Source of the DNA: Anaerolineae bacterium
Lineage (GTDB): Bacteria; Chloroflexota; Anaerolineae; 4572-78; J111
Assembly: GCA_020433785.1 (NCBI GenBank)
Contig: JAGRCC010000712.1
Coordinates: 1-5,070, forward strand
DNA: 5,070 nucleotides
Reading direction: 5' to 3'
Below the pieces are notes generated by a model that was given only the letters and a program-made list of their open reading frames with translations, was not told where the DNA came from and made no database searches. Each line of letters opens with the position of its first letter. Within the stretch, counting starts at the first letter, position 1. The position numbers and the translations under genes are program-made. Of this stretch, positions 1 to 5,070 are shown one piece after another.

Positions 1-269
1 GTGTCGCCGTGGCTGATCTGGGTGGTGGTGCTGTCGATAAACGCGCCGTGCCCACCGAGCTGCGCGATCCCGGCCTCAAAGCTGGCGCGGGTGCGAGTGC
101 TGGTGAAGAAAAAGAGCATCGCCAATACTTTATCGCGCAGATAAGCGTGGTCGCGGCCAACCGCCCGCGAGCGCTTTAAGTCAAGCGCTAAATCCAGAAC
201 GGTATCGATTTCATCTTTGGTCCATTCCTGGGTGGTGATCATGTCCTTACCACGAAGGTGGGTTTGCAT
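1..269 (-). CDS. Carbamoyltransferase of the aspartate/ornithine type, N-terminal part (runs off left edge)
   Basis: The first 89 complete codons are in the window; the rest of the gene lies beyond position 1. Enzymes of this family transfer the carbamoyl group between carbamoyl phosphate and an amino group, or run the reverse reaction in catabolism. The visible part is the carbamoyl-phosphate-binding domain. It holds the diagnostic STRTR phosphate loop at residues 57-61, followed by SFEAGIAQLGGH (63-74), as in ornithine carbamoyltransferases. At 84-89 the motif reads QISHGD, with T as the only possible next residue; from memory this resembles the QIAHGET of the E. coli YgeW 'knotted' carbamoyltransferase more than the QLGRGE of ArgF. 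The start HLRGKD also resembles YgeW. The ATG at 267-269 is supported by a GAGGAG ribosome site seven bases upstream (277-282). The gene lies 139 bases downstream of the M20 hydrolase on the same strand, so co-transcription is likely. The substrate cannot be told because the amino-acid-binding half is missing; biosynthetic ArgF remains the main alternative. Confidence 0.88.
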   Translation of the reverse strand, partial: MQTHLRGKDMITTQEWTKDEIDTVLDLALDLKRSRAVGRDHAYLRDKVLAMLFFFTSTRTRASFEAGIAQLGGHGAFIDSTTTQISHGD

Positions 270-332
270 AAAGTTACTCCTCACAAGATGGTTTTAAGAG
301 TTGATTTTAATACGATGGTATATTAAGAATTA

Positions 333-386
333 GGCTGAGGCTGAGGCTAAGGCTAAGAAGCGTCTTTTAGGCTTAGCCTCAGCCTC
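333..386. repeat. Hexamer repeats forming a long hairpin between hydrolase and carbamoyltransferase
   Basis: Four tandem hexamers, GGCTGA twice then GGCTAA twice (333-356), are followed by their inverted counterpart TTAGCC TCAGCC (373-384). Positions 337-351 pair perfectly with 372-386 (15 bp). The stem then continues, after one G-G mismatch, through 353-358 with 365-370, leaving a six-base loop. In the minus-strand transcript the hairpin lies between the hydrolase stop and the carbamoyltransferase start. No run of T follows it on the minus strand, so it is not a typical rho-independent terminator. It could be an mRNA stabiliser or processing site within an operon, or a dispersed REP-like repeat. 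The structure is certain from the sequence; the role is not known. Confidence 0.8.
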
Positions 387-408
387 CCTATTCAATTGTA
401 CTTATATT

Positions 409-1626
409 CTAACTTTCCTTCAACACCGCCGGCAGCAAGGCATAGAACTCCGTCGCTTTGACAACTTCATCCAACGGAACGCTGTCCAGGGTGGTGTGGG
501 CAACTCTTTCATCGCCAGGGCCGAAACCGATGGAAGAGATGCCCGCTTTGCCGGCCCAGTAGGTGGCGTTGGTGCTGAATTCCCAGCGACCGGTGGGGGC
601 GTCGGGCAGGCCGATGGCCTGGCGGGTGGCCTGTCCGGCCCGGACAAAGGGATGCTCGTCGTCGTGCGCCCAGGCGGGGAAATATTTATCGACAGGGAAG
701 ACGAAGCCGGTGTAGCTGGGTTCGTCGTAAAAGAGCGGCTCGATGGTGAAATCGGCTTTGTGTTCGGCCGGAATGAGCGCCGCCAGTTGGGCGATGACGC
801 CTTCTTGGGTTTCGCCGAAGGTCATGCGGCGGTCGATAAAAATGGTACACTCGTCCGGCACGGCGTTGATCGAGACGTTGCTGGTCTTGATGTCGCTGAC
901 GGTGATTTTGCCGTGGCCCAGAAAGTCGTGATCGCCCAGTTCCGGCTCCAGCTGGCTGATGGCCTCGATCACCGGCAGCATTTTGTAGATGGCGTTGTCG
1001 CCCAGATGGTTCGAGGCGGCGTGGGCGCTTTTGCCTTTGGCCGTGATCTTCAGTTCCAGGCGGCCTTTGTGGCCGCGATACACCTGCATATTGGTCGATT
1101 CGCCGATGACGACATAGTCAGGTCGGACTTTGGGATCGATCTCGACAAAGGTGTTGCCGGTGATGCCGTCGCACCACTCTTCCATATTGCCAAAGTAATA
1201 GAGGGTGAATTCGTCGGGCGAGAACAGCCCCAGGTCACGAGCCAGGGCGATGCCGTAAACCATGCCAGGCGTCGAGCCTTTTTCGTCGCCCGCGCCGCGT
1301 GCATAGAAAACGCCGTTTTCGACCTTGCCCTCAAACGGGTCCCATTCCCACGAGTCGGGATCGCCAAGGCCGACAGTATCAATGTGGCTGTCGTACACAA
1401 TGACCGTCGGACCGTGGCCGACGCGCCCCAAAATATTGCCCATCTTATCGAACCGAACTTCATCAAAGTTGAGTTTGCGCATTTCTGCCGCAACCCGCTC
1501 GCCAACCGGACCGATCTGGCTGTCCATGCTGGGGATGGCACAAATTTCGCGTAGAAAGACGACTAATGTATCACGGCGCGCTTCGACCTCGTCGTGGAGA
1601 GTTTGAATTAGGGCTGAATTGGTCAT
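409..1626 (-). CDS. ygeY: M20-family zinc hydrolase, YgeY type (selenium-metabolism-linked hydrolase)
   Basis: This 405-residue cytosolic enzyme is predicted to be a two-metal amidohydrolase/peptidase of the M20 family, cleaving an amide or ureido-type bond; the true YgeY substrate is not settled. The M20 active-site set is complete. HID at 81-83 gives metal ligand H81 and catalytic D83, and GAGDEKG gives bridging D114. MEEWCDG gives general base E149 and ligand E150, GEST gives E176, and VAHTT gives H377. The dimerisation domain covers roughly residues 187-300. The blocks PMGN-like KMGNILG, HIDTVGLG, QVYRGHKGR, GDNAIYKM, SIDRR-like FIDRRMTFGET and FSTNATY match E. coli YgeY as recalled, over the full length, which sets it apart from ArgE, DapE and PepT. 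The ATG is backed by AAAGGAG (1634-1640) seven bases upstream. The family usually sits beside ygeW and ygeX, and here a carbamoyltransferase gene follows. No good sigma-70 promoter is visible just upstream, where a MITE-like repeat lies. The long open frame on the opposite strand is a shadow. Confidence 0.93.
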   Translation of the reverse strand: MTNSALIQTLHDEVEARRDTLVVFLREICAIPSMDSQIGPVGERVAAEMRKLNFDEVRFDKMGNILGRVGHGPTVIVYDSHIDTVGLGDPDSWEWDPFEGKVENGVFYARGAGDEKGSTPGMVYGIALARDLGLFSPDEFTLYYFGNMEEWCDGITGNTFVEIDPKVRPDYVVIGESTNMQVYRGHKGRLELKITAKGKSAHAASNHLGDNAIYKMLPVIEAISQLEPELGDHDFLGHGKITVSDIKTSNVSINAVPDECTIFIDRRMTFGETQEGVIAQLAALIPAEHKADFTIEPLFYDEPSYTGFVFPVDKYFPAWAHDDEHPFVRAGQATRQAIGLPDAPTGRWEFSTNATYWAGKAGISSIGFGPGDERVAHTTLDSVPLDEVVKATEFYALLPAVLKES

Positions 1627-1658
1627 AGTAAAACTCCTTTCAAATTTTGATATATTTA

Positions 1659-1787
1659 TGACTTACGCAGTTGAGTGTATCGAGCCCAGGTGACAGTCAC
1701 TTTTTGCTGAAAATGAACGTTCGTTTAACCCAAACAGGTCGATTTATCGCCGCTGAGTGACTGTCACCTTTTGAACTACGTAACTCA
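1659..1787. mobile_element. MITE-like element with terminal inverted repeats flanked by TA
   Basis: About 129 bp are bounded by imperfect terminal inverted repeats: TGACTTACGCAGTT at 1659-1672 and AACTACGTAACTCA at 1774-1787 (12 of 14 pair). Both outer edges are flanked by TA (1657-1658 and 1788-1789), as expected of elements that duplicate a TA target, such as the IS630/Tc1/mariner group. A second, perfect inverted repeat lies inside. No coding frame fits within, so the element would be non-autonomous. It lies in the leader of the ygeY-like hydrolase, ending about 32 bases before its ATG. The repeat structure is seen directly. Mobility is inferred, and because this flank is AT-rich a TA on both sides could arise by chance. 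Confidence 0.5.
1688..1769. repeat. Perfect 14-bp inverted repeat, each arm itself an 11-bp palindrome
   Basis: AGGTGACAGTCACT (1688-1701) and AGTGACTGTCACCT (1756-1769) are exact reverse complements separated by 54 bases. Each arm contains GTGAC-N-GTCAC, a palindrome around one central base, so the DNA could form one long stem or two small ones. It lies inside the MITE-like element and upstream of the hydrolase. The twin palindromes could also be operator sites for a dimeric regulator. They do not match the operator consensus I know for the HutC branch of GntR proteins. Confidence 0.85.
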
Positions 1788-1806
1788 TAATATTGTAAAT
1801 TGTAAA

Positions 1807-1841
1807 ACGTAGGACGTAGAGCATCGTTCCACGTCCTACGT
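1807..1841 (-). terminator. Hairpin after gntR, possible rho-independent terminator
   Basis: ACGTAGGACGT (1807-1817) and ACGTCCTACGT (1831-1841) pair perfectly over 11 bp around a 13-base loop. On the minus strand the stem starts 34 bases after the gntR stop and is followed by TTT then ACAATTT. It could therefore end the gntR transcript before the hydrolase gene. The T tract is short and the loop long, so termination may be weak. The words ACGTAG and TTGTAAA recur next to it, so a repetitive origin is also possible. Confidence 0.5.
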
Positions 1842-1875
1842 CCCAGGTAGCCAGTATAATTGCGGTTGCTCTTGA

Positions 1876-2604
1876 CTACGGCCCACGCCGAATCAGTCGC
1901 AGCCGCAGTAGATCATCTCTAAAGTAGGAAAAAGCCCTAATAATGGGTTTATTGTCCTGGTTGTAGCCAATTTCTTCAAAGGAGATTAGAGCCGATTGCT
2001 TCGGCGGTAGATTGAGCGACTCGGCTATTGCGGCCGAGGGGATCAACGGGACAATTTCGCTGAGATAGTAGGCCAGGTGCTCGTGACAGTAGTCGCGCAA
2101 AAATTGGTAAATAGGCTGATGAAAGATAGTAGCGGGATAGGCTGTGGCGATAAGCTTGGTAGGAATAAAATTGTGGGTCAAGATGACCGGTTCGCCGTCG
2201 GCCAGGAATAGTTTTTTGACGACCAAGATGGTCTCAGTGGTGGGTAAGGCCAAATTCGACGCGGTCGTGGCGTCGATAGGTTGCTCTGCGATGTTAATAA
2301 TGTGCGTACTGGGCGTATAACCATGCGCTTGGAGGACAGGTTCGTAGGCCCAAATCTCTTCAAGCCGGGTCTTGATTTGGAGACCGGCTTCATTCACAAA
2401 GGTGCCGGCGCCCTGCTTGCGATAGATGGTTCCTTCCAATTCTAATCGGCTCAAGGCATCGCGAATAGTGGTCCGGCTAACGCCCAGTTCGGAGGCCAAT
2501 TCCATTTCCGAGGGGATGCGTCCTTCAGCAAACTCTTCATTCAAAATTCGTTCTTTGATTTGAGATTTAGCCAGCTCGGTTAGAGAAGGTGCGCGTCTGA
2601 GCAT
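1876..2604 (-). CDS. GntR-family transcriptional regulator with UTRA domain (HutC-like)
   Basis: This 242-residue protein has the usual length and layout of the HutC branch of the GntR family. A winged helix-turn-helix lies at about residues 7-70, with the classic run PSEMELASELGVSRTTIRDA (31-50) and the wing KQGAGTFV (63-70). A UTRA ligand-binding domain covers roughly 90-236, with the typical DGEPVILTHNFIP (136-148) and a closing SYFRDD/RLRLIRR. Such proteins bind operators as dimers and release them when a small metabolite binds the UTRA domain; ligands include sugars, histidine-pathway intermediates and amino acids. The ligand here cannot be read from the sequence. The start ATG has only a weak ribosome site, but the wHTH begins at the expected distance and a good promoter lies upstream. 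The gene precedes the hydrolase on the same strand, 249 bases away, and is divergent from the glycosyltransferase. Control of the hydrolase/carbamoyltransferase pair is therefore plausible but unproven. Confidence 0.93.
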   Translation of the reverse strand: MLRRAPSLTELAKSQIKERILNEEFAEGRIPSEMELASELGVSRTTIRDALSRLELEGTIYRKQGAGTFVNEAGLQIKTRLEEIWAYEPVLQAHGYTPSTHIINIAEQPIDATTASNLALPTTETILVVKKLFLADGEPVILTHNFIPTKLIATAYPATIFHQPIYQFLRDYCHEHLAYYLSEIVPLIPSAAIAESLNLPPKQSALISFEEIGYNQDNKPIIRAFSYFRDDLLRLRLIRRGP

Positions 2605-2618
2605 CGATTATCTTAGAG

Positions 2619-2643
2619 AATTGGTATGGTTGTATGACAAATT
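2619..2643. promoter_or_regulatory. Imperfect inverted repeat over the gntR transcription start, candidate operator
   Basis: The 25-base block opens with AATTGGT and closes with ACAAATT. Six of the outer seven base pairs match, while the centre does not. It covers the predicted gntR transcription start (about 2638-2640), where a bound repressor would block its own gene. The match to known HutC-type operators is only partial, so this is a candidate based on position and symmetry. Confidence 0.25.
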
Positions 2644-2645
2644 TT

Positions 2646-2674
2646 ATGATATACCCGTTTTGTGTTTCTGTCAA
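2646..2674 (-). promoter_or_regulatory. Sigma-70-type promoter for gntR
   Basis: On the minus strand a perfect TTGACA -35 box (2669-2674) is followed by exactly 17 bases and the -10 box TATCAT (2646-2651). Transcription would start near 2638-2640, leaving a leader of about 35 bases before the gntR ATG. The boxes and spacing are seen directly; use in the cell is inferred. Confidence 0.7.
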
Positions 2675-2736
2675 TAGGGGATATTTAGTGGTACGAATGG
2701 CTGTTGGCGGTCGATGGTCAGCGGTCGTTCTTAATA

Positions 2737-2765
2737 TTGTTCTCTATAGACGGCTGTGCTATACT
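2737..2765 (+). promoter_or_regulatory. Extended -10 promoter for the glycosyltransferase gene
   Basis: TATACT (2760-2765) matches the -10 consensus at five of six positions and is preceded directly by TGC, giving an extended -10. A weak -35, TTGTTC (2737-2742), lies 17 bases upstream. Only seven bases separate the -10 from the ATG at 2773, so transcription would begin at or within a base or two of the start codon. It does not overlap the divergent gntR promoter. Confidence 0.55.
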
Positions 2766-2772
2766 TCCCGGC

Positions 2773-5025
2773 ATGCCTCACGCCCAACTGATTCGACGAA
2801 TTCAGTGGCTGGTCCCCGTCGCGTTGTTTGTTTTGGCTTTAGCCGTGCGACTCCCCGGACTGGACGGCTTCATCACCGCCGATGAACCCAAATGGATAGA
2901 CCGCTCACGCTGGTTTGCTGTCGGCCTGCTGTTTCCTGAACAGGAGTGCCCGCCGGTCGAGTATGGCCGTGAAGAAACCACGCACGGCCTTGGCTGCACG
3001 TTGCAGATTGGCTATCCCGGCGTCACCACCATGTGGGCCGGAGCGCTAGGTTTACTGCTGCATTATTGGCGCGAGGTGCAGCCGACCGGTGTTGATCTGA
3101 AGACGTTTTTAACCGGTCTTTCCAGCTATATGCTCGACACTACAATTATTGCCCCGTCACGACTTCCGTTTGCGGTGATTGGCGCGTTGTTTGTGCCGCT
3201 GTTGTATGCGTTCCTCCGGCGGCTTTTTAATAACTGGGTGGCGGTGATCACGGCCTTGACCATCGCGCTCCATCCTTATTATATTGCCCTCTCCCGTGTT
3301 GTCCATCACGATTCGTTCAATACGATGTTTATGGTTTTATCGCTGCTGGCCTTGGTCGCCTATTGGCTGCGACGCTGGCCTTGGTACTGGCTGCTGCTGT
3401 CGGCGATATTAGGGGGATTGGCCCTCTTGAGCAAGCAAGTCAGTTGGTTTATGCCGCCGTTTGTGGCCGTGGTGGCCGGTTTGACCTGGCTGTATCGCTG
3501 GATGGAAGATGCGCCGGCTGGAGCGCGGCTGCGGTTTCTGATCAGCCGGCAAAATTGGCTGACAATTGGCCGGTTGATCGGCGAGGGGCTGCTATGGGGC
3601 GGTGTCGCCTGTTTGACATTTGTGGTCCTGTTCCCAGCGATGTGGGTCATCCCCGGCCAGGCGATTCAGACCATTTTTCTCAATAGCACCCGCTTGGTTG
3701 AGGAAGGGCACTCGCATTTTTTCCTGGGCGAAATCTCTAACGATCCCGGTCCCTTATTTTACCCGATTGGCTGGACCTTGCGAGCTACGCCCCTGGAAGT
3801 AATCGGGCTGGCCGGGCTGGTGGGGGCAGTTTTATGGTTTATCATACGGCGTCGATCACTAGGTCGCTGGTTAGCGGCGCATCCGGTTGAGGTAACGCTG
3901 TTGGTGTATGTGAGTCTGCTCTTGATTTTTGTCTCGCTCTCCGGCAAAAAACTGGTTCGTTACTTTTTACCGGCCTTCCCGGTTTTAGATATTTTGATCG
4001 CCTTGGGACTCCTCTGGTTGTTAGGTGGCATCGCTGCCGGGGCAATATGGCTCCTTTCATGGGTTAAACGTCCAGAAAGTGAGTTGACAGTCCCTCAAAG
4101 AAAATCCGACACTAAGCCTTCAATTGTTCTTTTTAATGTCTTGGCTTTAATTCTGGCTGGCATCATCATTCTAACCCAAGGCTGGTGGAGCTTAAGCAAT
4201 TATCCTTACTATCTCACTTATCATAACCCGCTATTTGGCGGCACACCGGGTGCGGCCAAAATAATGACCATCATTGGTTGGGGCGAAGGCTTGAATGAGG
4301 CAGCCGCATATTTAAACCAGCAGCCGGATGCTAAATCACTGCATGTTCTGACTGAACGCGCTTGTACGCAACTTAGACCCTTTTTTGTGGGACAAGTCTC
4401 CTGCCTCAATGCCTCTTTGGGCGGCATTATGAAGGCCGATTATGTCGTTTACTACTTCAACGTTTTACAGCGTGATATGGGCTGGCCGGAGCAGCGAGCC
4501 TATTTTGAGCAGCATCAAACCCCGATTCATCGGGTGACATTGCAAGGGTTAGATTATGTGGTCATCTATCGTAACCCCATCGAGCATCAGGTTGATCGTA
4601 AGGCCAACAGCGCCGCCGGTTTGCTGACGACGTTTGGTTATAACCTCCAATCTGACGGACGATTAACGCTCTTCTGGCAGAATTTGGGCCTAAATGAGGC
4701 GCCGCTCTTGGTGGGGGTAGCCCAAACACCCGGTATCTACCCGGCCGATGGCCACGCCGTCAACGCTCAAGAGCGAAAATGGTTAACCTGCCGGCCTAAA
4801 CCTGATTTCACCGCCAGCCTCACCACATCAAAGGCCGTCATCGAAAGTACCTGCGCTCTGAAGTCGCTCGATTTAGCGCCGGGGCTGTACGATATTCAAT
4901 TGGCTGTGGGCGATGGGTCGGGGGTGATCCCGATTGAGACTTCGCGACTGGCGGTGGTGCAGCTTGGCCCGGGCGGCACATTTGAACTGGTTGATTTGGC
5001 GGCTCATGAACCGGTGGGAGAGTAA
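2773..5025 (+). CDS. GT39/ArnT-like polytopic membrane glycosyltransferase
   Basis: This 750-residue protein is predicted to move a sugar from a polyprenyl-phosphate carrier to an acceptor on the outer face of the cytoplasmic membrane (GT-C fold). A first membrane helix (about 12-30) is followed by ADEPKW (36-41), whose acidic pair D37-E38 is the typical catalytic motif of the first outer loop. About 11-13 membrane helices follow up to residue 470, with SRVVHHDS (174-181) and SGKKLVRYFLPAFP (390-403) resembling conserved ArnT/GT39 blocks. A soluble part follows, with IGWGEGLNEAAAYLNQ (501-516), then a beta-rich tail with LTLFWQNLG (631-639) and LAPGLYDIQLAVGD (701-714). A TTG at 2704 would extend the frame by 23 residues, but that start lies upstream of the best promoter and adds no hydrophobic or conserved part, so I prefer the ATG at 2773. 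No ribosome site precedes it, consistent with a leaderless mRNA. Donor and acceptor cannot be told. Confidence 0.88.
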   Translation: MPHAQLIRRIQWLVPVALFVLALAVRLPGLDGFITADEPKWIDRSRWFAVGLLFPEQECPPVEYGREETTHGLGCTLQIGYPGVTTMWAGALGLLLHYWREVQPTGVDLKTFLTGLSSYMLDTTIIAPSRLPFAVIGALFVPLLYAFLRRLFNNWVAVITALTIALHPYYIALSRVVHHDSFNTMFMVLSLLALVAYWLRRWPWYWLLLSAILGGLALLSKQVSWFMPPFVAVVAGLTWLYRWMEDAPAGARLRFLISRQNWLTIGRLIGEGLLWGGVACLTFVVLFPAMWVIPGQAIQTIFLNSTRLVEEGHSHFFLGEISNDPGPLFYPIGWTLRATPLEVIGLAGLVGAVLWFIIRRRSLGRWLAAHPVEVTLLVYVSLLLIFVSLSGKKLVRYFLPAFPVLDILIALGLLWLLGGIAAGAIWLLSWVKRPESELTVPQRKSDTKPSIVLFNVLALILAGIIILTQGWWSLSNYPYYLTYHNPLFGGTPGAAKIMTIIGWGEGLNEAAAYLNQQPDAKSLHVLTERACTQLRPFFVGQVSCLNASLGGIMKADYVVYYFNVLQRDMGWPEQRAYFEQHQTPIHRVTLQGLDYVVIYRNPIEHQVDRKANSAAGLLTTFGYNLQSDGRLTLFWQNLGLNEAPLLVGVAQTPGIYPADGHAVNAQERKWLTCRPKPDFTASLTTSKAVIESTCALKSLDLAPGLYDIQLAVGDGSGVIPIETSRLAVVQLGPGGTFELVDLAAHEPVGE

Positions 5026-5032
5026 TCAATTA

Positions 5033-5070
5033 ATGTCGAATCGCCAGAAGTTTACCATGCTGGCTTATGG
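5033..5070 (+). CDS. Start of a downstream gene, runs off right edge
   Basis: An ATG seven bases after the glycosyltransferase stop opens a frame of 12 full codons, MSNRQKFTMLAY, with no stop before the window ends. A GGGAG (5016-5020) overlapping the end of the previous gene could serve as ribosome site, though at 12 bases it is rather far. A second in-frame ATG at 5057 is possible. The tight spacing suggests co-transcription with the glycosyltransferase. The fragment is too short to assign a family. Confidence 0.45.
   Translation, partial: MSNRQKFTMLAY

Noticed and set aside
333..386. CRISPR-like repeat array
   Set aside because: The units are six-base tandem hexamers forming one hairpin, with no spacers of regular length and no cas genes.
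496..1554. A 352-codon open frame on the plus strand opposite the hydrolase gene
   Set aside because: It lies wholly antisense to a gene with a complete M20 active site. Its translation shows no recognisable motif, and long antisense frames are common opposite GC-rich coding sequence.
1627..1687. Sigma-70 promoter for the hydrolase on the minus strand
   Set aside because: AT-rich candidates for a -10 box exist, but none has a reasonable -35 box at 16-18 bases, so no promoter is called.
2704..2772. TTG-initiated 23-residue extension of the glycosyltransferase
   Set aside because: The stretch lies upstream of or within the best promoter, has no convincing ribosome site, and adds residues that do not resemble the N-terminus of the family.
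2634..2885. An 83-codon plus-strand frame spanning the divergent promoter region
   Set aside because: It overlaps both promoters and the start of the glycosyltransferase in another frame. The peptide is arginine-rich with no motif, as expected of chance.
3363..3686. A 107-codon plus-strand frame inside the glycosyltransferase
   Set aside because: It is a frame-shifted shadow of a membrane-helix-rich region of the real gene and has no supporting start signal.

Overview
The window looks like a chromosomal stretch of a Chloroflexota-type bacterium (Anaerolineae/Caldilineae-like). This placement is an inference. It rests on the large GT39-type membrane glycosyltransferase with a GWGEGL motif and a beta-rich tail, on the style of the M20 hydrolase and carbamoyltransferase, and on intergenic gaps filled with palindromes. 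No rRNA or other phylogenetic marker is present.

Left part, minus strand (1-2604), in order of transcription: a GntR-family regulator with a UTRA effector domain (1876-2604), an M20 zinc hydrolase of the YgeY type (409-1626), and the first 89 residues of an aspartate/ornithine-type carbamoyltransferase (1-269) that continues beyond the left edge. In E. coli and many anaerobes, ygeY lies with the carbamoyltransferase gene ygeW and the diaminopropionate ammonia-lyase gene ygeX, in a cluster tied to selenium and purine/urate breakdown. The same pairing here suggests a ureido/amide nitrogen-scavenging module. A ligand-sensing GntR protein sits next to it and is a plausible, unproven, regulator.

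Right part, plus strand (2773-5070): a polytopic glycosyltransferase of about 750 residues (GT39/ArnT-like) is transcribed away from gntR. An extended -10 promoter places its predicted transcription start at or next to the ATG, so its mRNA may be leaderless. Directly after it, a new reading frame starts at 5033 and runs off the right edge. Nothing in the sequence links the glycosyltransferase function to the left cluster; the two may only share a divergent promoter region.

No gene-free stretch exceeds 300 bases, but three gaps carry striking structures. Between hydrolase and carbamoyltransferase (270-408) is a long hairpin built from GGCTGA/GGCTAA hexamers. Between gntR and the hydrolase (1627-1875) are a MITE-like element with nested inverted repeats flanked by TA, and a separate 11-bp hairpin that may terminate gntR. 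The divergent region (2605-2772) holds two non-overlapping promoters, one per direction, and an imperfect inverted repeat over the predicted gntR transcription start. No wholly new system is evident. The points most worth following are the YgeY/carbamoyltransferase module with an unusual carbamoyltransferase signature, the possible mobile element in its leader, and the leaderless glycosyltransferase start.
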